From: Brienomyrus brachyistius
Taxonomy: Eukaryota; Chordata; Actinopteri; Osteoglossiformes; Mormyridae
NCBI RefSeq assembly: GCF_023856365.1
Contig: NC_064554.1
Location: 7,307,001 to 7,371,000 of the forward strand
Direction of reading: 5' to 3'
Length of the DNA: 64,000 nt
Made by a program: the position numbers and the translations under genes. The notes beneath the pieces are model-generated. The model searched no databases, was not told the origin of the DNA, and worked only from the letters and a program-made list of their open reading frames with translations. Of the stretch, positions 1 to 13,311 are shown one piece after another. Positions within the stretch are counted from its first letter, which is position 1. Each line of letters opens with the position of its first letter.

Positions 1-2780
1 CAGATGAACGCCTTCCTGGGGCTGATTGCAGGCATGTAGTCTCATAGTAAAATTATGGGTTTGAATCAGCTAGAAATTTGTTTGCGACCAATCAGACACT
101 TAGTCATTAAAATTAGTTTGAACCTCCTTGAAATTTGCTTCCATGGGCCTGGTTTGTTGGTACGCAAATGGAAGCTATGCTCTCCTTTTTTTCTTTTGAT
201 TTTCACTGCACGTTTTCTTTCTTCGCAGACTCCTCAACCCTCTTCACCCCACTGTCACTCCCCTCATATTTAGACGAACCTAACACAGAGTGGCGACACC
301 AGCGCTCACCTCGAGTAACCCCCGGAATCCTCATACCGTGTCACCTGATTACTTCTTTCCCCCCCATATCTCACGGACCCACTATCAGGAATCACTCCTC
401 CAAGGTTATTAAAACTTTTCAAGGATTACAAGAACCGGCCATTCAAAAGAGGCAAGGTTATCTGTTTCAGGTTCAGACTCTGTCATGAGGAATAGCAAGC
501 GAGGGATTTGATTGACAGGCATTCGGGAGCTGAAAAGAATAGTGACTCAACACTATGACGACCACCTCTCCTACAATCTGGGTGTCACAATGGTGACAGC
601 GTTGAGGGAATTAGAATTGGGCTCCTTTATTCCAGAATCCCATCGCTTTCATAATTACTGCTTCTAAGATATTTAGCCTGAATTCTGGTCAATAAATGGA
701 TTCAGTTTAACTGGTCCAAGTATTAAGTCTCTTTGCCAATTACCAACTGAGATACGCATAGAAATTGAAAAGATATACCTTCTTTCAAAGTTTTCATGTG
801 AAGATAATTTTCAGTATAAGTTATATACAGCACGTAATATATGATTTGTAATACATCTGCTTTCTTCATGAGATACATCAGATAAAATATATAAGATTAA
901 TTCACTGACGACTCGCTCAATCTGATAAAACGAGAATTAGATTTAGTACTGCTTCTTATTCAGTCCGAGTAAAGGATTCTGATTGGCTATCAAGTAGTTA
1001 TATCTGCTACAAAAGTGAAACATAATAACCTACCTCTTTCCAGAGCAGTAATAAACTCTTTCTGCCATATCCAAGGCTGGTGGAAGCAAAAATTTCCTCC
1101 GGCTTTACTTCTGTAGCAATAAAGATCCTGATAAAGCTTCTCGCAGCTTCACCAATTATGCTCTGAACGACAGGCTAGGTCTCTTTAAACACTTTGACCT
1201 GCACCGTTTTCTGCTTTGCTTTAATCTAGCCAGGCTGTTCTTCTCCTGTAAAATATACAGCCTGAAATGTTTCATGTTTCAGGACTCAGTCTCATTGCTG
1301 GTAATTGGAAACCTGGGCCTGGGTGATGAAACTTCATATTCACACTAACAGAACCAGTACTTAAGCCTTATCTACCCACAAAAGGCCAGGCTTCTGATAT
1401 TTGCTTTTTCATAGTTTTGACTCAGTGGTTTATATTTTCTAGCCCATATACAACAAAAAGGCTATTTATAATCCCTTTATCCAGTACAGATTCAAGGATA
1501 TACTGAATTAGAGTGTAAAAATAGAAGGGAAAATAGAAGTAGGGAAAAACGAAGGACAAAACCAAAGCCAAGTATGGTTACCAGTGTCAGTACAGGAGCT
1601 ATATTCTTGTATGAAGCTCTAAATCACTGAAGGTAGGACAAACAAGTTATACAAACATGGAGAGTACTAGAGGGCAGACTAAATTAACCCTAAATCAAAC
1701 TGATTCTTCCTTGAGACAGCTAGGGAGCCCCTCCCCCTTTCCACAATAGACTCCAAGGGTATGCAGTGTGTTACCTGGGATATCAAGGACATAATATATA
1801 TTCATTAAATATAAATAGACACTTTCTGCTTTATCCTTAAATAAGAAGTTAACATTATCAGCAGCGCTCTATACCTTCATAATAACAAGTTTCAGAAATT
1901 AAGTTCTAAACGAGATATTCAGCATCTACAGAAAATAGAGAAATGGAAAATTGATCAATAGTAATTTTATGCTAAATGTTCTTAAAAGTATACCATGATT
2001 GTTGTGTGCGTTTAGGACTTTCCTTAAATATGAGAGGTTTCCTCCAGTCATTCAGGGGAAACCAGAATTGCATAGTTTCTCTTGTTGTGGATAATCCATG
2101 TGACCTATTGCCTGACCTGGAAGTGCTTCTAGTTAATGGTGGCTATAAAAAAATCAGGCTTGCTTACTTGAGTGGAGTTATAATCTAACAGTTACCTGGT
2201 TTTGTTACCCAATCATTGTTCTTTCAGTCCCGGTGAGCGTTTATTAGTTCCAGATTCCTGATTCCTGGTTTCTGTCGTTTGGTCTGTTCCTCTTGGACAT
2301 CATCCAGATCATTCAGGATTTTGTATTTCCTCATCATTGACTCTTTAATCCATGATTCAACAAGTGTCCCATTTCCTGGTATCGCCAATTCTGGTTCTGG
2401 TTCTTTTACTCGAGGCTCCAGCCTTGCATGTACCATCTGTGCCTATTACAGGTGGTTGTCTAAAACTGCCACAGACAGAGATCAAATGCTGCAGAGTAGA
2501 AAGAGAGATAGAGGTGTGTCTCTTTTTGGTATAAGCATTTGTGCCCATGTCTCTAAGGTTGTTAGCTGAAATCCCATGACCATCACAATAGTTGTATCAT
2601 CACTGGACCCAGGAACAAAGCTTGGAAACTCAAACACTACCAGGGTGCTGCATGTCAGTGACCCATGGATGGAGAATGAAAACAGAAATCAAAGAATTTC
2701 AATGTATTAATCGTACGAATGGAAAACAAGTATCTTACAGATAAGTGTAACCATCTCTCTATTTGACTATCCCTGCCGGC
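1..2780. other. No gene recognised
   Basis: AT-rich sequence without a convincing coding region, RNA gene or repeat that I can name. Short open frames (for example 135-488 on the plus strand and 2224-2436 on the minus strand) have no recognisable domain and no conserved-looking codon pattern. The stretch 2224-2560 is somewhat more GC-rich and open in several frames, but I cannot assign it. Confidence 0.6.
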
Positions 2781-2960
2781 CCCTTTGAGTCTGGTCCCTC
2801 CCAAGGTTTCTTCCTTCTAGGGAGTTTTTCCTTGCCACTGTCGCCTATGACTTACTCACTGGGGGCTTTGGGTGAGGATGCTGTAAAGCGCTTTGAGACA
2901 ATGTAATGTTGTGATAATGCGCTATATAAAAATAAATTTGTTGTTTGTTTGTTGTTTGTG
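2781..2960 (+). repeat. LINE 3' tail fragment (CR1/Rex1-like)
   Basis: The segment has the pattern of the 3' untranslated tail of fish CR1/Rex1-type LINEs: a 'caaggtttcttcc ... gggagtttttccttgccac' block, then 'tgtaaagcgctttgagacaatg' in near-consensus form, ending in 'gcgctatataaaaataaa' and a simple TTGTTTG run. No reverse transcriptase remains upstream, so this is a heavily 5'-truncated insertion. The family name rests on memory of the consensus, while the repeat nature is fairly clear. Confidence 0.6.
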
Positions 2961-5190
2961 TACAAATTACTGGCACCATCAATGCAATATTAATGGCATT
3001 AGAGCATCATCTCAGAAATGCCTTCCATTAAACACTGAGCTGGAGCTGTAAGACTTGTTGCCGTCCAGTCTGTCTCTCAGCAATGTTTATTTGTGTGGTT
3101 CATGACTGACCCATTTCACCTGAGATAATGCAGGTAATTAGTCTATGGCTGGACCTGGGGAATACTCAAAGGGGATTCTGCCCTGCCCTTGGCTAACTGG
3201 CCAGCCAGGACGACTCAAGGCACATGTATTCCCTAAAGTTTCGTGACGACAAATACACCTTTAACGTGTGAGACACCGGCTAGTAACACGTAATGTCATT
3301 TCCATAGTTAGCATTACTATAAAAATCGAAAGCATTTTGGAAACCGACTGTGCAAGTGGAGTCAGGAAAAGACTAAATTCAGGGATGATTAAGACGGAAT
3401 GAGTCCAATATAGAGTTCAAAGTGAGTAATGATGGTGAGTTGCTAATTGACAGTTGGCATTTTATAGAGGTGAATCTGCCAATAGGAAATTCTTGGTGAA
3501 GCCCTCATGAATCCTTGTTTTAGGACGACATGGAGAAGATATAGATTGTATTTAAGACCCAAATATAGCGTAAGATATGATAACAAACTCTACCTATGCT
3601 TAACTGGCAGGACTCCAAGATACTGCAGATGACAGTGTGTCTCTCTCCAGGGTCACGGTCTGGGAACAAAAATATTTCCTCCTTGCACGTCAGCCTGATA
3701 CCCTCCTCGACAGTTTGTTAAATTCCTCAAGTCTGCTAGGATTTGACTAATAGTCCGGCTTTGGTCATTAGCTAAAACTGACGTCTTTGCCTCAGGCCGC
3801 TGCTGATGAATTAAAATCACCTGGTTCATTTTGTTAGGTGTTAAATGTGAGTCGTTGCTTTTCTAGTGTGATGTGATCCCGACGCCGGAGAAAATGTAGA
3901 CATTCATAGAGACACCTGACAGTAGCGGGCCACCAAACCTACCTCGATTAGCAATCTGTTATGCGTGCCTGTGCTCCTGCCTTATGACTCGGTCTATTTA
4001 TTTATGTTACAGCAAAACTGATATAGGAGCAATATAAGTAAAATGAAGTATGCTAGTAAGAATTCCACATTTTGACATACTGGGACAAACCACAGTTAAT
4101 TTTAAGTACTAAAACACTATTACAGAGGTCATCTGACATGTGTCATCCAGTCTGACTCAGCTGAAGAGCTGGGCTGCTGCCCAGTAAAACCTTAAAGGAA
4201 AACTATGAGGTCAGAGAGTCAGCAGTGCTGAGCTGCTGGTATTTCTCAGCAGACAGGAAACACAAGAGGAAATGGAAAATATTAAAGAAAAACACCCCAG
4301 GTAAACTACAGTCATAAGCGTTTTGTTTACCTCACATTACATGGCCGGCAGCCTTGTTTGGTAATGTGTCAAAGTCCCTGTGTAAATGCTGACAGCTCTA
4401 ACACAACGTGTGAGGTAAGGAAAGGGAAACGAAGAACAAAAGTTAAATAAAAACCCAATCTGCTCATCGTTGCCAACCGAATCAGCATATTTATATTTAT
4501 TCATATTTCTATCCAACAACAACAAAAAAAAAACCCTAAAGAGGTCAGAGTTTCACTGATTAACCAGAAGTTCCTACAAACGAAATTTATTACCCTCCGT
4601 GTTTTGGGGCTTGAGCCATGATGTTTGAAGACTTTCTGTTTTAAAAAGATAAAAGAAAAAAAAAAGTTTTATTCTCTATGTACTTAAACAATGTCAGCCA
4701 TAGAACCCACTGAAATGAAGACAATGGTTAAAATTTCCTGGTTTACAGGACATTGTAATTATAGCACATTAGTAATTTATAAGTCTTCACGTGGTTAAGA
4801 TTTGGTTTAAATGATTATACTATATTAGGTGTTATTTGCATGGCCGTGCAGATGTTATAAAGTAGTATTTAATTAAACAATTCTTAACTGATCTTTACTG
4901 CTAAACGTGTTCATTAATTGTTTTTATTTCTGTTTTCTAATCCTGTCTTGAATGATAAATCTGGCTTAATGATCTATCGCTTGTGAGAGAGTCTAACAAT
5001 TAATGTCAATCAGTTTGTAATGAAGAAGGTCTGTGTAGAAAATATTGGGGGATTAGAGGCTGTCACAGAGAAGCAGAGCTGAGTACTCTTGACCCTAACT
5101 GCTATAGGATTATGTTCAAAGCTTTTGGTTGGTAGAATATCTGCTTCATTAGATTCTGGTCTTTGGCTTTCTACTTAATGTTAGATCTTC
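2961..5190. other. No gene recognised
   Basis: Unique-looking, AT-rich sequence. I see no coding potential, RNA gene or classifiable repeat. Confidence 0.6.
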
Positions 5191-5569
5191 CATCATTTCC
5201 CATTCATCCATCTATTTTCCAAACTGCTTATCCTACTGGGTAGAGGGGGGTCCGGAGCCTATCCCGGAAGCGATGGGCACGAGGCAGGGAACAACCCAGG
5301 ATGGGGGGCCAGCCCATCGCAGGGCACACTCACACACCATTTACTCTCACATGCACACCTACGGGCAATTTAGCAACTCCAATTAGCCTCAGAATGTTTT
5401 TGGACTGTGGGGGGAAACCGGAGTACCCGGAGGAAACCCCACGACGACATGGGGAGAACATGCAAACTCCGCACACATGTAACCCAGGCGGAGACTCGAA
5501 CCCGGGTCCCAGAGGTGTGAGGCAACAGTGCTAACCACTGCACCACCATGCCACCCCTCATCATTTCCC
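5191..5569 (-). repeat. tRNA-headed SINE with (ATGG)n-type tail, full length
   Basis: On the minus strand the element starts near 5558 with a tRNA-like head: an A-box-like stretch ('gtggtgcagtggttagcac') and a B box ('gggttcgagtc'). A body common in fish genomes follows, then a CCATCCAT-type tail, which reads as ATGG repeats on the minus strand. An 11-bp direct repeat CATCATTTCCC lies at 5191-5201 and 5559-5569, the target-site duplication of LINE-driven insertion. It is non-coding. Open frames across it on both strands are by-products. Other copies of this family are at 23707-24062, 29035-29346 and 27480-27690. Confidence 0.88.
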
Positions 5570-5768
5570 TTTATCTGCAATAAGCATTTATTTATTCCTC
5601 TGCCACATGTGGGTCTAGTCTTCCACACCTTGTCTGTATCCATGCAGCACTGACTAACTTTTGGTGTCCAAAGCTTTGAGGTCAGTCAATGGCAGGACCT
5701 ATAGTCAGTGAGTCAGATATGCGGAGTGCTCATGGTGAGGCTGTTCCGATTCGTTCCCTGGGGATCTG

Positions 5769-5868
5769 CAGACAGTCCACATTTTTGCTCCGACCGCAAG
5801 CTAGGAGGAAGCAAAAATGCGGATTGTCTAGCAGGGAGCTGAGAAGAAGAAAAAATGTGGACTGTCTG
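5769..5868. repeat. 18-bp perfect inverted repeat with a third related copy
   Basis: CAGACAGTCCACATTTTT at 5769-5786 is the exact reverse complement of 5851-5868, with 64 bp between. A diverged copy in the same sense as the right arm (aagcaaaaatgcggattgtc) lies inside the loop near 5809-5828. The unit therefore occurs three times within about 100 bp, once inverted. Its origin is unknown; it may be the remnant of a small palindromic element. Confidence 0.7.
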
Positions 5869-7828
5869 TGGGTTTCTGAAGACTGAGTAGTTAAACACTG
5901 TGTTAGAGAAAGGTTGAATAATTATTTCTGCAAATCTGACCTCCCCTAAATATATAAAGTTTTAATCAGAAGTTTGTGTATCTCCATAATGTGTTTTCGC
6001 ACCCAACTCTATTGACCTTTGGAAGCCCATCGTTTCACAGTAATGTGTTTATATTTCGGCAACGTTCAATTTTTTTTTTCGCAAATGTTTTCTAAAGCTG
6101 CCTTAGTCTGAACTATGTATTCAGTACCCTGCCCTGCATCTTTTTCAGCATCCTGTGCGCAAATAAACATGCTATAGATTATGCTTAAAAAGTGAGCTAC
6201 ACACCAGAAATGCTAATGGATGTAGAAGCAGGTGTGGGGCTGCTGACTTGGTGCATCTCCATGAATGTAACGTGATGCAGTTTCTGAAAGGGAATAATCC
6301 AAGTAGGAAGAGTGTAACAAACACTTTCACAAGAGAGGCTTTGATTTGCATGATTTGACTTTATACCTTATAATGCCCATTATACTGAATATCTTGTTTT
6401 CTGAATACTAGTTGTATTGCGGTGTCACTGCGATGAATTGTGATGTGATTGATGTAATAGCCTTTCTTACAGTAATTAACTGTCAGAGCAGAGTATATTG
6501 GTTTAAGCCGTCCCAATGCCCTGATGATCGGATTCCCCTCCCTATTAACATCTCAGTGCCTTAGTCTTGAAGTTGGTTTATAAACTCTAATCATAAAATA
6601 TATTATGAGAGTTTATCCCACATTAGTGTAGTTACAGAAAATTATGCCTTCAGAGCTGGGAGACGCGGTAGGGTTGGATCAGCTGGGATGCATGTCAATA
6701 TTCATCACGGAAATGAACTGAGCCTGATGATTATTACCATAATCATTACCAAGGATCTACCTTTCTGATTGATTCCGAAAGCCCAGGCTGTCTGGGAGGT
6801 ATAATAGATTCTTTTTTTTAATCTGAAAATTGTCCAGGTAAAAGTGACATAAATCGAAAGCCGGTGTGGGATTAAAAAAGAGAATCTGGCAGCTCTCATT
6901 AAAAATAAAATAAATAAAAAGCGATTGCGTAACAAAGGGTCATTCCTGAAACGGAATTCACATGGCCTTGATTTAAAAGCAAGCACCAAGACAATTTTAT
7001 TTCCATTAGGGGGAAGTTTTTTCTTTTTTCAAGTATTCAGAAACTTTTTTTTTTGGTCACGTGACACAACTTGACATTTGACAAAGAGAAGAAACCAAGT
7101 ACTGTACAAGTGGTTCCAAGCCACGAAAACTACGAGCAGTGGTATTTTTCATGGAAATACACCATTAAATTGTGACACACCACAAAGAGTGCCCAGTGAT
7201 GTTTAATAATAGCAGATAATGTTCAACTACTAATGCTAAAATTGACTAAATCAGTTAATATGTTCTAGAAGTAAGTAACCTTTATGGTGCAATCATTAAG
7301 GCTAGGACACTAACCTGCATGCTGTCGTGGGGGAAATTAATTGTGTCCAGTGCTGTGTATAATTATTCAACCGTGTTGCCATAGAATATTAATGTGACAA
7401 AGCCAAGGAATGTGACCTCTGTATTTCAATTGTAATCGCTAAGGGTTTATGATAGATTGTGAACTCAAAGCACAAAGACAGGTTTATGTTCAGGTTATAC
7501 TCTATGGGGAGTCAACTTACTGTAGTAGTACAGCGCAGTGCATTAATGTTTTGCACTTTGTACTTGTTTAAATATACAGTATATAGAGACACACGATTGT
7601 CTCTTCTCTGTGTAGAAGGCCAGCACCCACTATTACCAAGTAACCCGGCACAACTGATTTATTTATAGTTGTATAAATTTAAAGAGATGCGGGAAAAACA
7701 ATATTAGAACCAGCACTCTATGAAAGAAAATAAGGATTCCTTGCACGAGACTCCTGTTTGCGGAAGCTTCAACCTCCAGTTGTAATAAGCCGTCCGCTTC
7801 CCTTCCTTGCCTAATTTTACGTGTGCTG

Positions 7829-7846
7829 CCCCCCCCCCCCCCCCCC
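7829..7846. repeat. Poly-C tract (18 C)
   Basis: An uninterrupted run of 18 cytosines between 'gtgtgctg' and 'actac'. It is a simple homopolymer prone to length error in assembly. Confidence 0.9.
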
Positions 7847-8339
7847 ACTACAAAGACTCTTCTGATCATAGTGGAGGACAAAAGAGAGGGAAAATCAATT
7901 GCTCTATTCTTCTGAAAGAATAGTAGAAAAAGCTTTTTAGGCTTTAATTATTTCTTCTTTGTAGCCTTATGAATTTGCTTACCAATCAATATACAAGTTC
8001 CAGAGAAAAATGCCTAAAATAGATATCGTTGTACAGGCAAGCTGCACAGATGGCATGAAGAACCAGCACCCCACATGTGCTCGCTATTATTTGCATATCT
8101 TATGAAAACATGCATTTATATATTCTTGCATTTTATGCAGATACGGTAATTCAGACATGCACATATTTTAGTGTAAACATTAAATATAAGTCTGAACACA
8201 AAAATACTAAGGATTGCTCTGGGCCTTTTACATGTCTGCTGATGGGTTATGAATGTGCTTTCGGATCAGTGGAACTGTTCTGGAAAACATCTGTATCCAG
8301 AGGTGTCAGCACTAAATGCTCCATCTCCCAGAATCGTGT

Positions 8340-8525
8340 GGGCAGTATGTGGCTTAGTAGGTTAAGCCTTTGTACCAGCGATTAGAATGTGACTGGTTTG
8401 AGCCCGGCTTCGCTATGCTTGCAGGTCCTTGAGCAAGGCCCTTACCCCCCCAACTCCCTGGTTTCCGCAGCAGGTGGCTGCCCTTTGTGGTCGGCTTGCT
8501 CTCACTTACAGAGAGCAAGTTGGAG
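8340..8525 (+). repeat. tRNA-headed SINE fragment
   Basis: The head resembles a tRNA promoter region ('tggcttagtaggttaagcc' and B-box-like 'ggtttgagccc'). The body motif 'ccttgagcaaggcccttacccc' is shared with the copy at 18270-18519. It is degenerate and non-coding. Confidence 0.65.
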
Positions 8526-9466
8526 GAGCTATAAAGAGAACTTTCTCACAGAGATAAAAAAAAGTATCAATTGTTATTAAGTATTGCTGGTGAAAATTAA
8601 AACAAGTCCACTTAACCTTTGATAATCTGTCCTTACAATGCTGGTAGTTACTGATTGCATCATCTGGAAAGATTGAAATCAATACCTTTGAGGGCAAGTG
8701 CCAAAAGGATACCAAGCAAAAGTGGAGTAGAAGTTTCCATGGTAGCGGTGACCTCATAATAATTTATCCAGGATTGTAATTGAGCTGATTTTTCCTATTG
8801 GAGACCTGCAGATGATTCCAGCTCTGAATGATGCTGGTGGACTCTCTGATCTGGAAGCCACCCGGTGCTTTGCCGATCTTCTCCGCTAGTGAATTATGTT
8901 TGTTATGAGAAGACGTTTCTGCATGGACTCCGAGGAACTCATGTTTGAATGGCTTTGGATATCCATCTCATCCAAGAGTCCGTTCTGTGACATACAGAAA
9001 CAAGATATCTTAAAATTCCATTTCTCATCATTCAACCCCTGATTAGATGCACAATGTAGCTCTTGCCTATAAGAACGGATAATAATATATACAATTTTAT
9101 TTAGTTTTTAAATAAAGGTAATTTTTCCATTGTAATGTATCAGTGTTGGAATGGGAATGATGGAGTCCACCCAGTCTACTCGATCTTATAATTTTGTTTG
9201 GCATTTGATGTATAATATGAAAGGCAATAATTGTTTCACAACACTGTCCAATCTGTTAACATCAGTCACATCACAATGCCTAGACAGATATTACAATGCA
9301 AACATAGCAACTAGTCTCAAATACGAGCTGCCTGGCAAATGCGATTCATTAGGCAAGAAGGGTTCCAGTTATTGGCAGCTATTGTTGGCCTTCTACAATA
9401 AAACTGAGCATTAGATTGATGCATGGTGATTTAGACTATTTGTATTTACAGATCAGTAGATCTTAT

Positions 9467-9470
<4 letters not shown>
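8526..9470. other. No gene recognised
   Basis: Unique-looking sequence with no supported feature. Confidence 0.55.

Positions 9471-9471
<1 letters not shown>

Positions 9472-9514
<43 letters not shown>
9472..9514. repeat. (TA)n microsatellite
   Basis: About 21 uninterrupted TA units. Confidence 0.95.
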
Positions 9515-9516
<2 letters not shown>

Positions 9517-9696
9517 TAAAACCCAGAAGTAATCCAGGTTATGAAAGATGCTGAACAAATGTTCCATTGAACTTCCCTGCTAGTGTGAAACCCAGAGGTA
9601 CAATGTGCAATATTTACTCAGCGTGATTTGTACTTATTTTGTTATGAATCTTTTTGATAAACATCCATGTTCATTCACACTCAAAGACGTAAAATC

Positions 9697-10556
9697 GGTA
9701 ACACTTTACTTCAGGGGACATGCATAATGTACTGTGTAGTATTATGCTATTGCTTATGTGTTTATTAACCACAAATTGTTAGTGTTAAAAAAAAAAAAGT
9801 GCTAGTTACAAATTGATCTCATGTTTGTTCATCGTTAATGATTTGCCACATATTTTATCTGAAGCAGTTACTGTATTTGTTATTATATCTGATAATTATG
9901 TAAACCTTTGTGAACTACTGAGTGAACCATCGAAATAAGTACAATAGGAACACATAATGAATAAAATAACGTAACGTAAAAATTTTTATTGGAATTTGGT
10001 GAACAGTGATCATACATCACAGCACACATTGCACAACAACAAAATGTGTCCTCTGTATTCAAGCCATATTTGATATCATGACATAGTAGGGGCAGGCAGC
10101 TAATTCAGCACCCGAGGAGCAGTGTTTGGGGATGGTTCTTTGCTCAGGGAAACTCAGTGGTACCTTGCTGGTTATGGATTTGAACCAACAACCTTTTGAT
10201 TACAGGTGCGTATCCCAAACCATTAGGCCTCCGCTGCCCCGGTGTGCCACAACTGCACCTGATCTCATGTCTGTTCATTAAAAATGAATTTTGATGCATC
10301 CCAATGAGGTACTATATTTGTTGTGAACTACTGAAGGAACTACAAAGGAACTACTGAAAGAACAAGCGATGAATGACACAAGTGAACCACTGACCTCAGA
10401 TTCGTTCATCATTAATGAATCACGACACGCCTTTTATGACATACTGAATATCTTCATTATTTGATCATGATTTGTTAATCATTTGTTCATGATTTGTTCA
10501 TGATTTATACTTCAGTCGTTACTACTAAGTACTTGTGTCCCCTCAAGAAGTTTTAG
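9697..10556. mobile_element. Non-autonomous TIR DNA transposon with nested SINE
   Basis: The left end 'ggtaacactttacttcagggg' is matched, in reverse complement, by the right end 'cccctcaagaagttttagc', giving imperfect terminal inverted repeats. The interior is AT-rich and repeats motifs such as 'catgtttgttcatcgttaatga' and 'tgttcatgatttatacttcag'. The same ends and interior motifs recur at 59880-60242, so this is a dispersed family. The terminal sequence resembles abundant teleost MITEs, possibly of the hAT group. No transposase is present. A SINE at 10087-10240 interrupts it, so the SINE came later. Confidence 0.7.
10087..10240 (-). repeat. tRNA-headed SINE nested in a TIR element
   Basis: Read on the minus strand from 10240, the element begins 'ggggcagcggaggcctaatggt' (A-box region) and continues to a B-box-like 'ggttcaaatcc'. 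It then carries the 'accactgag' and 'gagcaaagaacc' body motifs of the fish SINE also seen at 44131-44342. TIR-element sequence resumes on both sides. Confidence 0.75.
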
Positions 10557-12949
10557 CGAAAAATCTAATAAATAATATGACTTATTGATAGTCTTTCAGT
10601 TACATAAATTAAAGTTGTGTGTTTCCTGGCCACAATACCGAAGTAGTTTGAGCACAAAAAACCACAGATCCACCCACTCAGCCCACAAACAGAGAGGAAA
10701 TGAGGCACATTTCACTTCTGAACTGCGATCAATCACAAAAAAGAAAGCATGGAAAATGCTGCTTTATTCCTCAGAATGTTGACGGATGTCAAATCAGCAG
10801 TTAGGCATGTAGGTTAATTACAAAAAGTAGCAGGTCAGAGCCGGGATTCTTCATTACTAACTGCAAGGGGTTATGGGGTGGAAATCCCCGCAAACACTGA
10901 AAACACTCCAGTCCTTTTCTGCCAGAAGATTCACATATCGGGAACAAAAAGCTTACAAAATGCTTTAAGAAAAGTGTGGTTATATCCAATAGCTATTCAG
11001 TATACAGAAGGAAAATCAGATGATCAGAAAATTTAGGAATAAACATGAATATAAATGTATATATTTATACATAGATACAAATATAAAGACAAACTTGGGC
11101 AGTATCCCTGCAGTATGCTACAGTGAGAAATCATAAATAAAACTCTGTAGTCATACAAAAATCAGGACTTTATTTCAAGATATTAATATGGTGTGTGTCT
11201 TTAATGACTGCTTCAGTACATTGTGAGATATTTTATATTAAAAGCTGGTGGAATTTCCCAAGCCTGGGTTCGGTGTGATTTCGCATGTGGGTTTATAGTT
11301 ATTGGCATAGAGCCAGCCAGAGCGACTGCTCTTCTGCGGTCAGAGGAAAGCTGATCTTATACAACAGACGTGTTTATGCCTGGGACACGAGACAGGGGTG
11401 TAGGAATGTCAGACGCATGTCAGATAGAGACATGATTGCCAGTGGGGTTGTAGCTATATGCTGGGAATAATGTATATTAGTGGGTCCTAATTAGACTGAC
11501 TAGCTAGGTAAGCTGCTGCATCCATAGTAAGAAGCCAGAGTAATAAAGGAGCAGGCCTGCTGGATGGTGACCACAGCTCAGCATTTTTGGGCATTTTATT
11601 CCCCAAATATTGCTCTGTTTATATATTTTAGGAGCTCTTAAATGTTTGCTCAGGACCTTAACTGTAGTAGTTCTGTGTTTTTCTGAATTAAACATAAGAA
11701 ACACAACTATTTTTTTAATGAGTGTAGTTCTTTCCTTATATTTTATGTTTATGTCTATATCAAGATATTTTCAGTATGCAGAATGTGGAATTTTTAATGG
11801 CTGATTGTCGTTTTACAGCCCAGTACTGTTACTGCATTTTAACAGCAGGTAGGAGGACAATCCGGGCTCAGCAGAAATGTGGTTTTCTGTTAAACATCTA
11901 GTGCTCTGCTCAGCGTGAGGCCTTTGTGTTCGACCCCAAACTTTGAATCACAACAGTTCTGTCACATAAAAGGGGAAACGTTTTGAACAGAAGCCCGTCT
12001 GGCGGAGGTGTAATCGCTCGTTCTCCTGTACCGATAGAGGAGCGGGATTCTGGGATACTGGTGATTCGGAGAGTTCTTTGTTGTGTTTGTCTCTCGCTGT
12101 CCTAGCGACACGCCATCCCTGTGGCTTGGTGCCCGTGCTCTGAAGCTGCCTCTGTCTCCTGGGTTTCCGCAAACCTGCAGTACAGATGCATCCTCTCGCT
12201 CTGGCCCCTTCGCTGGAGATGCAGGCAGAGCGTCAGCCAGTTAATGAAAGTGCTGCATCGACGCGGAGCCAGAAACGAAGGCAGGACTGAACTTCAGCAG
12301 AACCTCAGGGCCAGGCCAGTGCGACTGGCTCTGACACCTGATCTGAGCCGTTCAGGCCAGATCTCTGTGTTGTTTTTTCATTTATTTCAGTTTTTAAGTT
12401 TTTTTTGACGGCATGCTCATTCTTCTTTTGGCCATGTTGATATTGCACAGAATGTCTTTTGTTTTTTACCATAAGGTCACAGTACACACTTTTATTATAG
12501 CTAGCAAGCAGGTGTTCTTATCTGTCAATAAGACCATACCTTTAAGTATGCTTTTAGTAAACCGTAAACAGCTACATGGAAACTGAACATACGTTACCTT
12601 GATAATGTTTTAAGATTTTCCAAAACTGCCTTATAGCTGTGTGCCGTGTTGGTTTTGGTTCTGCCACTGGGTGGCGCATAAATAAATACGTTGCAATGAC
12701 ATACATTTTATTGTATTACATTTTCAATAAACTTTCAAAAAAATAAGGAAGACATTAAGAATAAAGTCAAATGAGAGACATTCTCTCATTGTTATTAGGG
12801 GGGCTGAACCAGCAGAACACACACTAAAGTGGCTCCTTTTAGACCACCCACCCCTGTTGTCACAAGAGTCCTGTCCCAGTTGCAAGTAAACCTGCAGAAG
12901 CCACACAATAAAACAAAATGACCTCAAACCCTTTTAATAGGGATTACCA
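10557..12949. other. No gene recognised
   Basis: Mostly unique sequence. The segment 12000-12310 is GC-richer and open in two frames, but nothing in it is recognisable. No RNA gene or clear repeat seen. Confidence 0.55.
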
Positions 12950-13251
12950 GACTTCACAATAAAGCACAGAACAGCAATTCAAATAGTTCTTCAGTCCCAA
13001 CAGAAGAATCCAAAGTTATTTCCAAACTGCAAGTAAAACAATAGCAATAAAGTGAGTTGTCACAAGGAGGCTTCAACCGCAGTCCCCAAACACTCAAAAT
13101 ACCCCAATGACTAAGTGCTGCATGTGAGAACCAGTAACTACCTGCCTAATGGTCAGCAGGTGTGTTCTTCAGGAGGAGTTCAGGTTTTGGCTTCTATTTG
13201 GTCCCTGGTGCCCGCTGGTGATTACCTTTGCTCCTTGCCGCAGATGCAACA
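12950..13251 (-). repeat. 3' LTR of the decayed gypsy element
   Basis: Reading on the minus strand it starts with TGTTGCATCTGCGG at 13251 and ends near the 'acttcaca' block around 12950. It aligns with 15914-16225 across most of its length with many substitutions and small gaps. The exact outer end is uncertain by tens of bases. Confidence 0.6.
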
Positions 13252-13311
13252 GCACCCACACCTTGATGACCAACTCTGCGTGGTCAAGGATGATCTGGAT
13301 GGGCTGCATGA

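Larger units (their letters stand above)
5570..8335. other. No gene recognised
   Basis: Unique-looking sequence apart from the inverted repeat at 5769-5868 and the C run at 7829-7846. No coding region supported. Confidence 0.6.

Noticed and set aside
5301..5643. Three overlapping open frames of 64-84 codons
   Set aside because: All lie within the SINE at 5202-5558 or read into it.
8760..8890. Short exon-like reading (IGDLQMIPALNDAGG...) ending in TAG
   Set aside because: No convincing splice sites, not recognised, and within chance expectation.
10200..10240. tRNA gene-like A and B boxes (also near 5540, 18500, 23720, 44140)
   Set aside because: These are tRNA-derived SINE heads. They lack a closed cloverleaf and are followed by SINE bodies.
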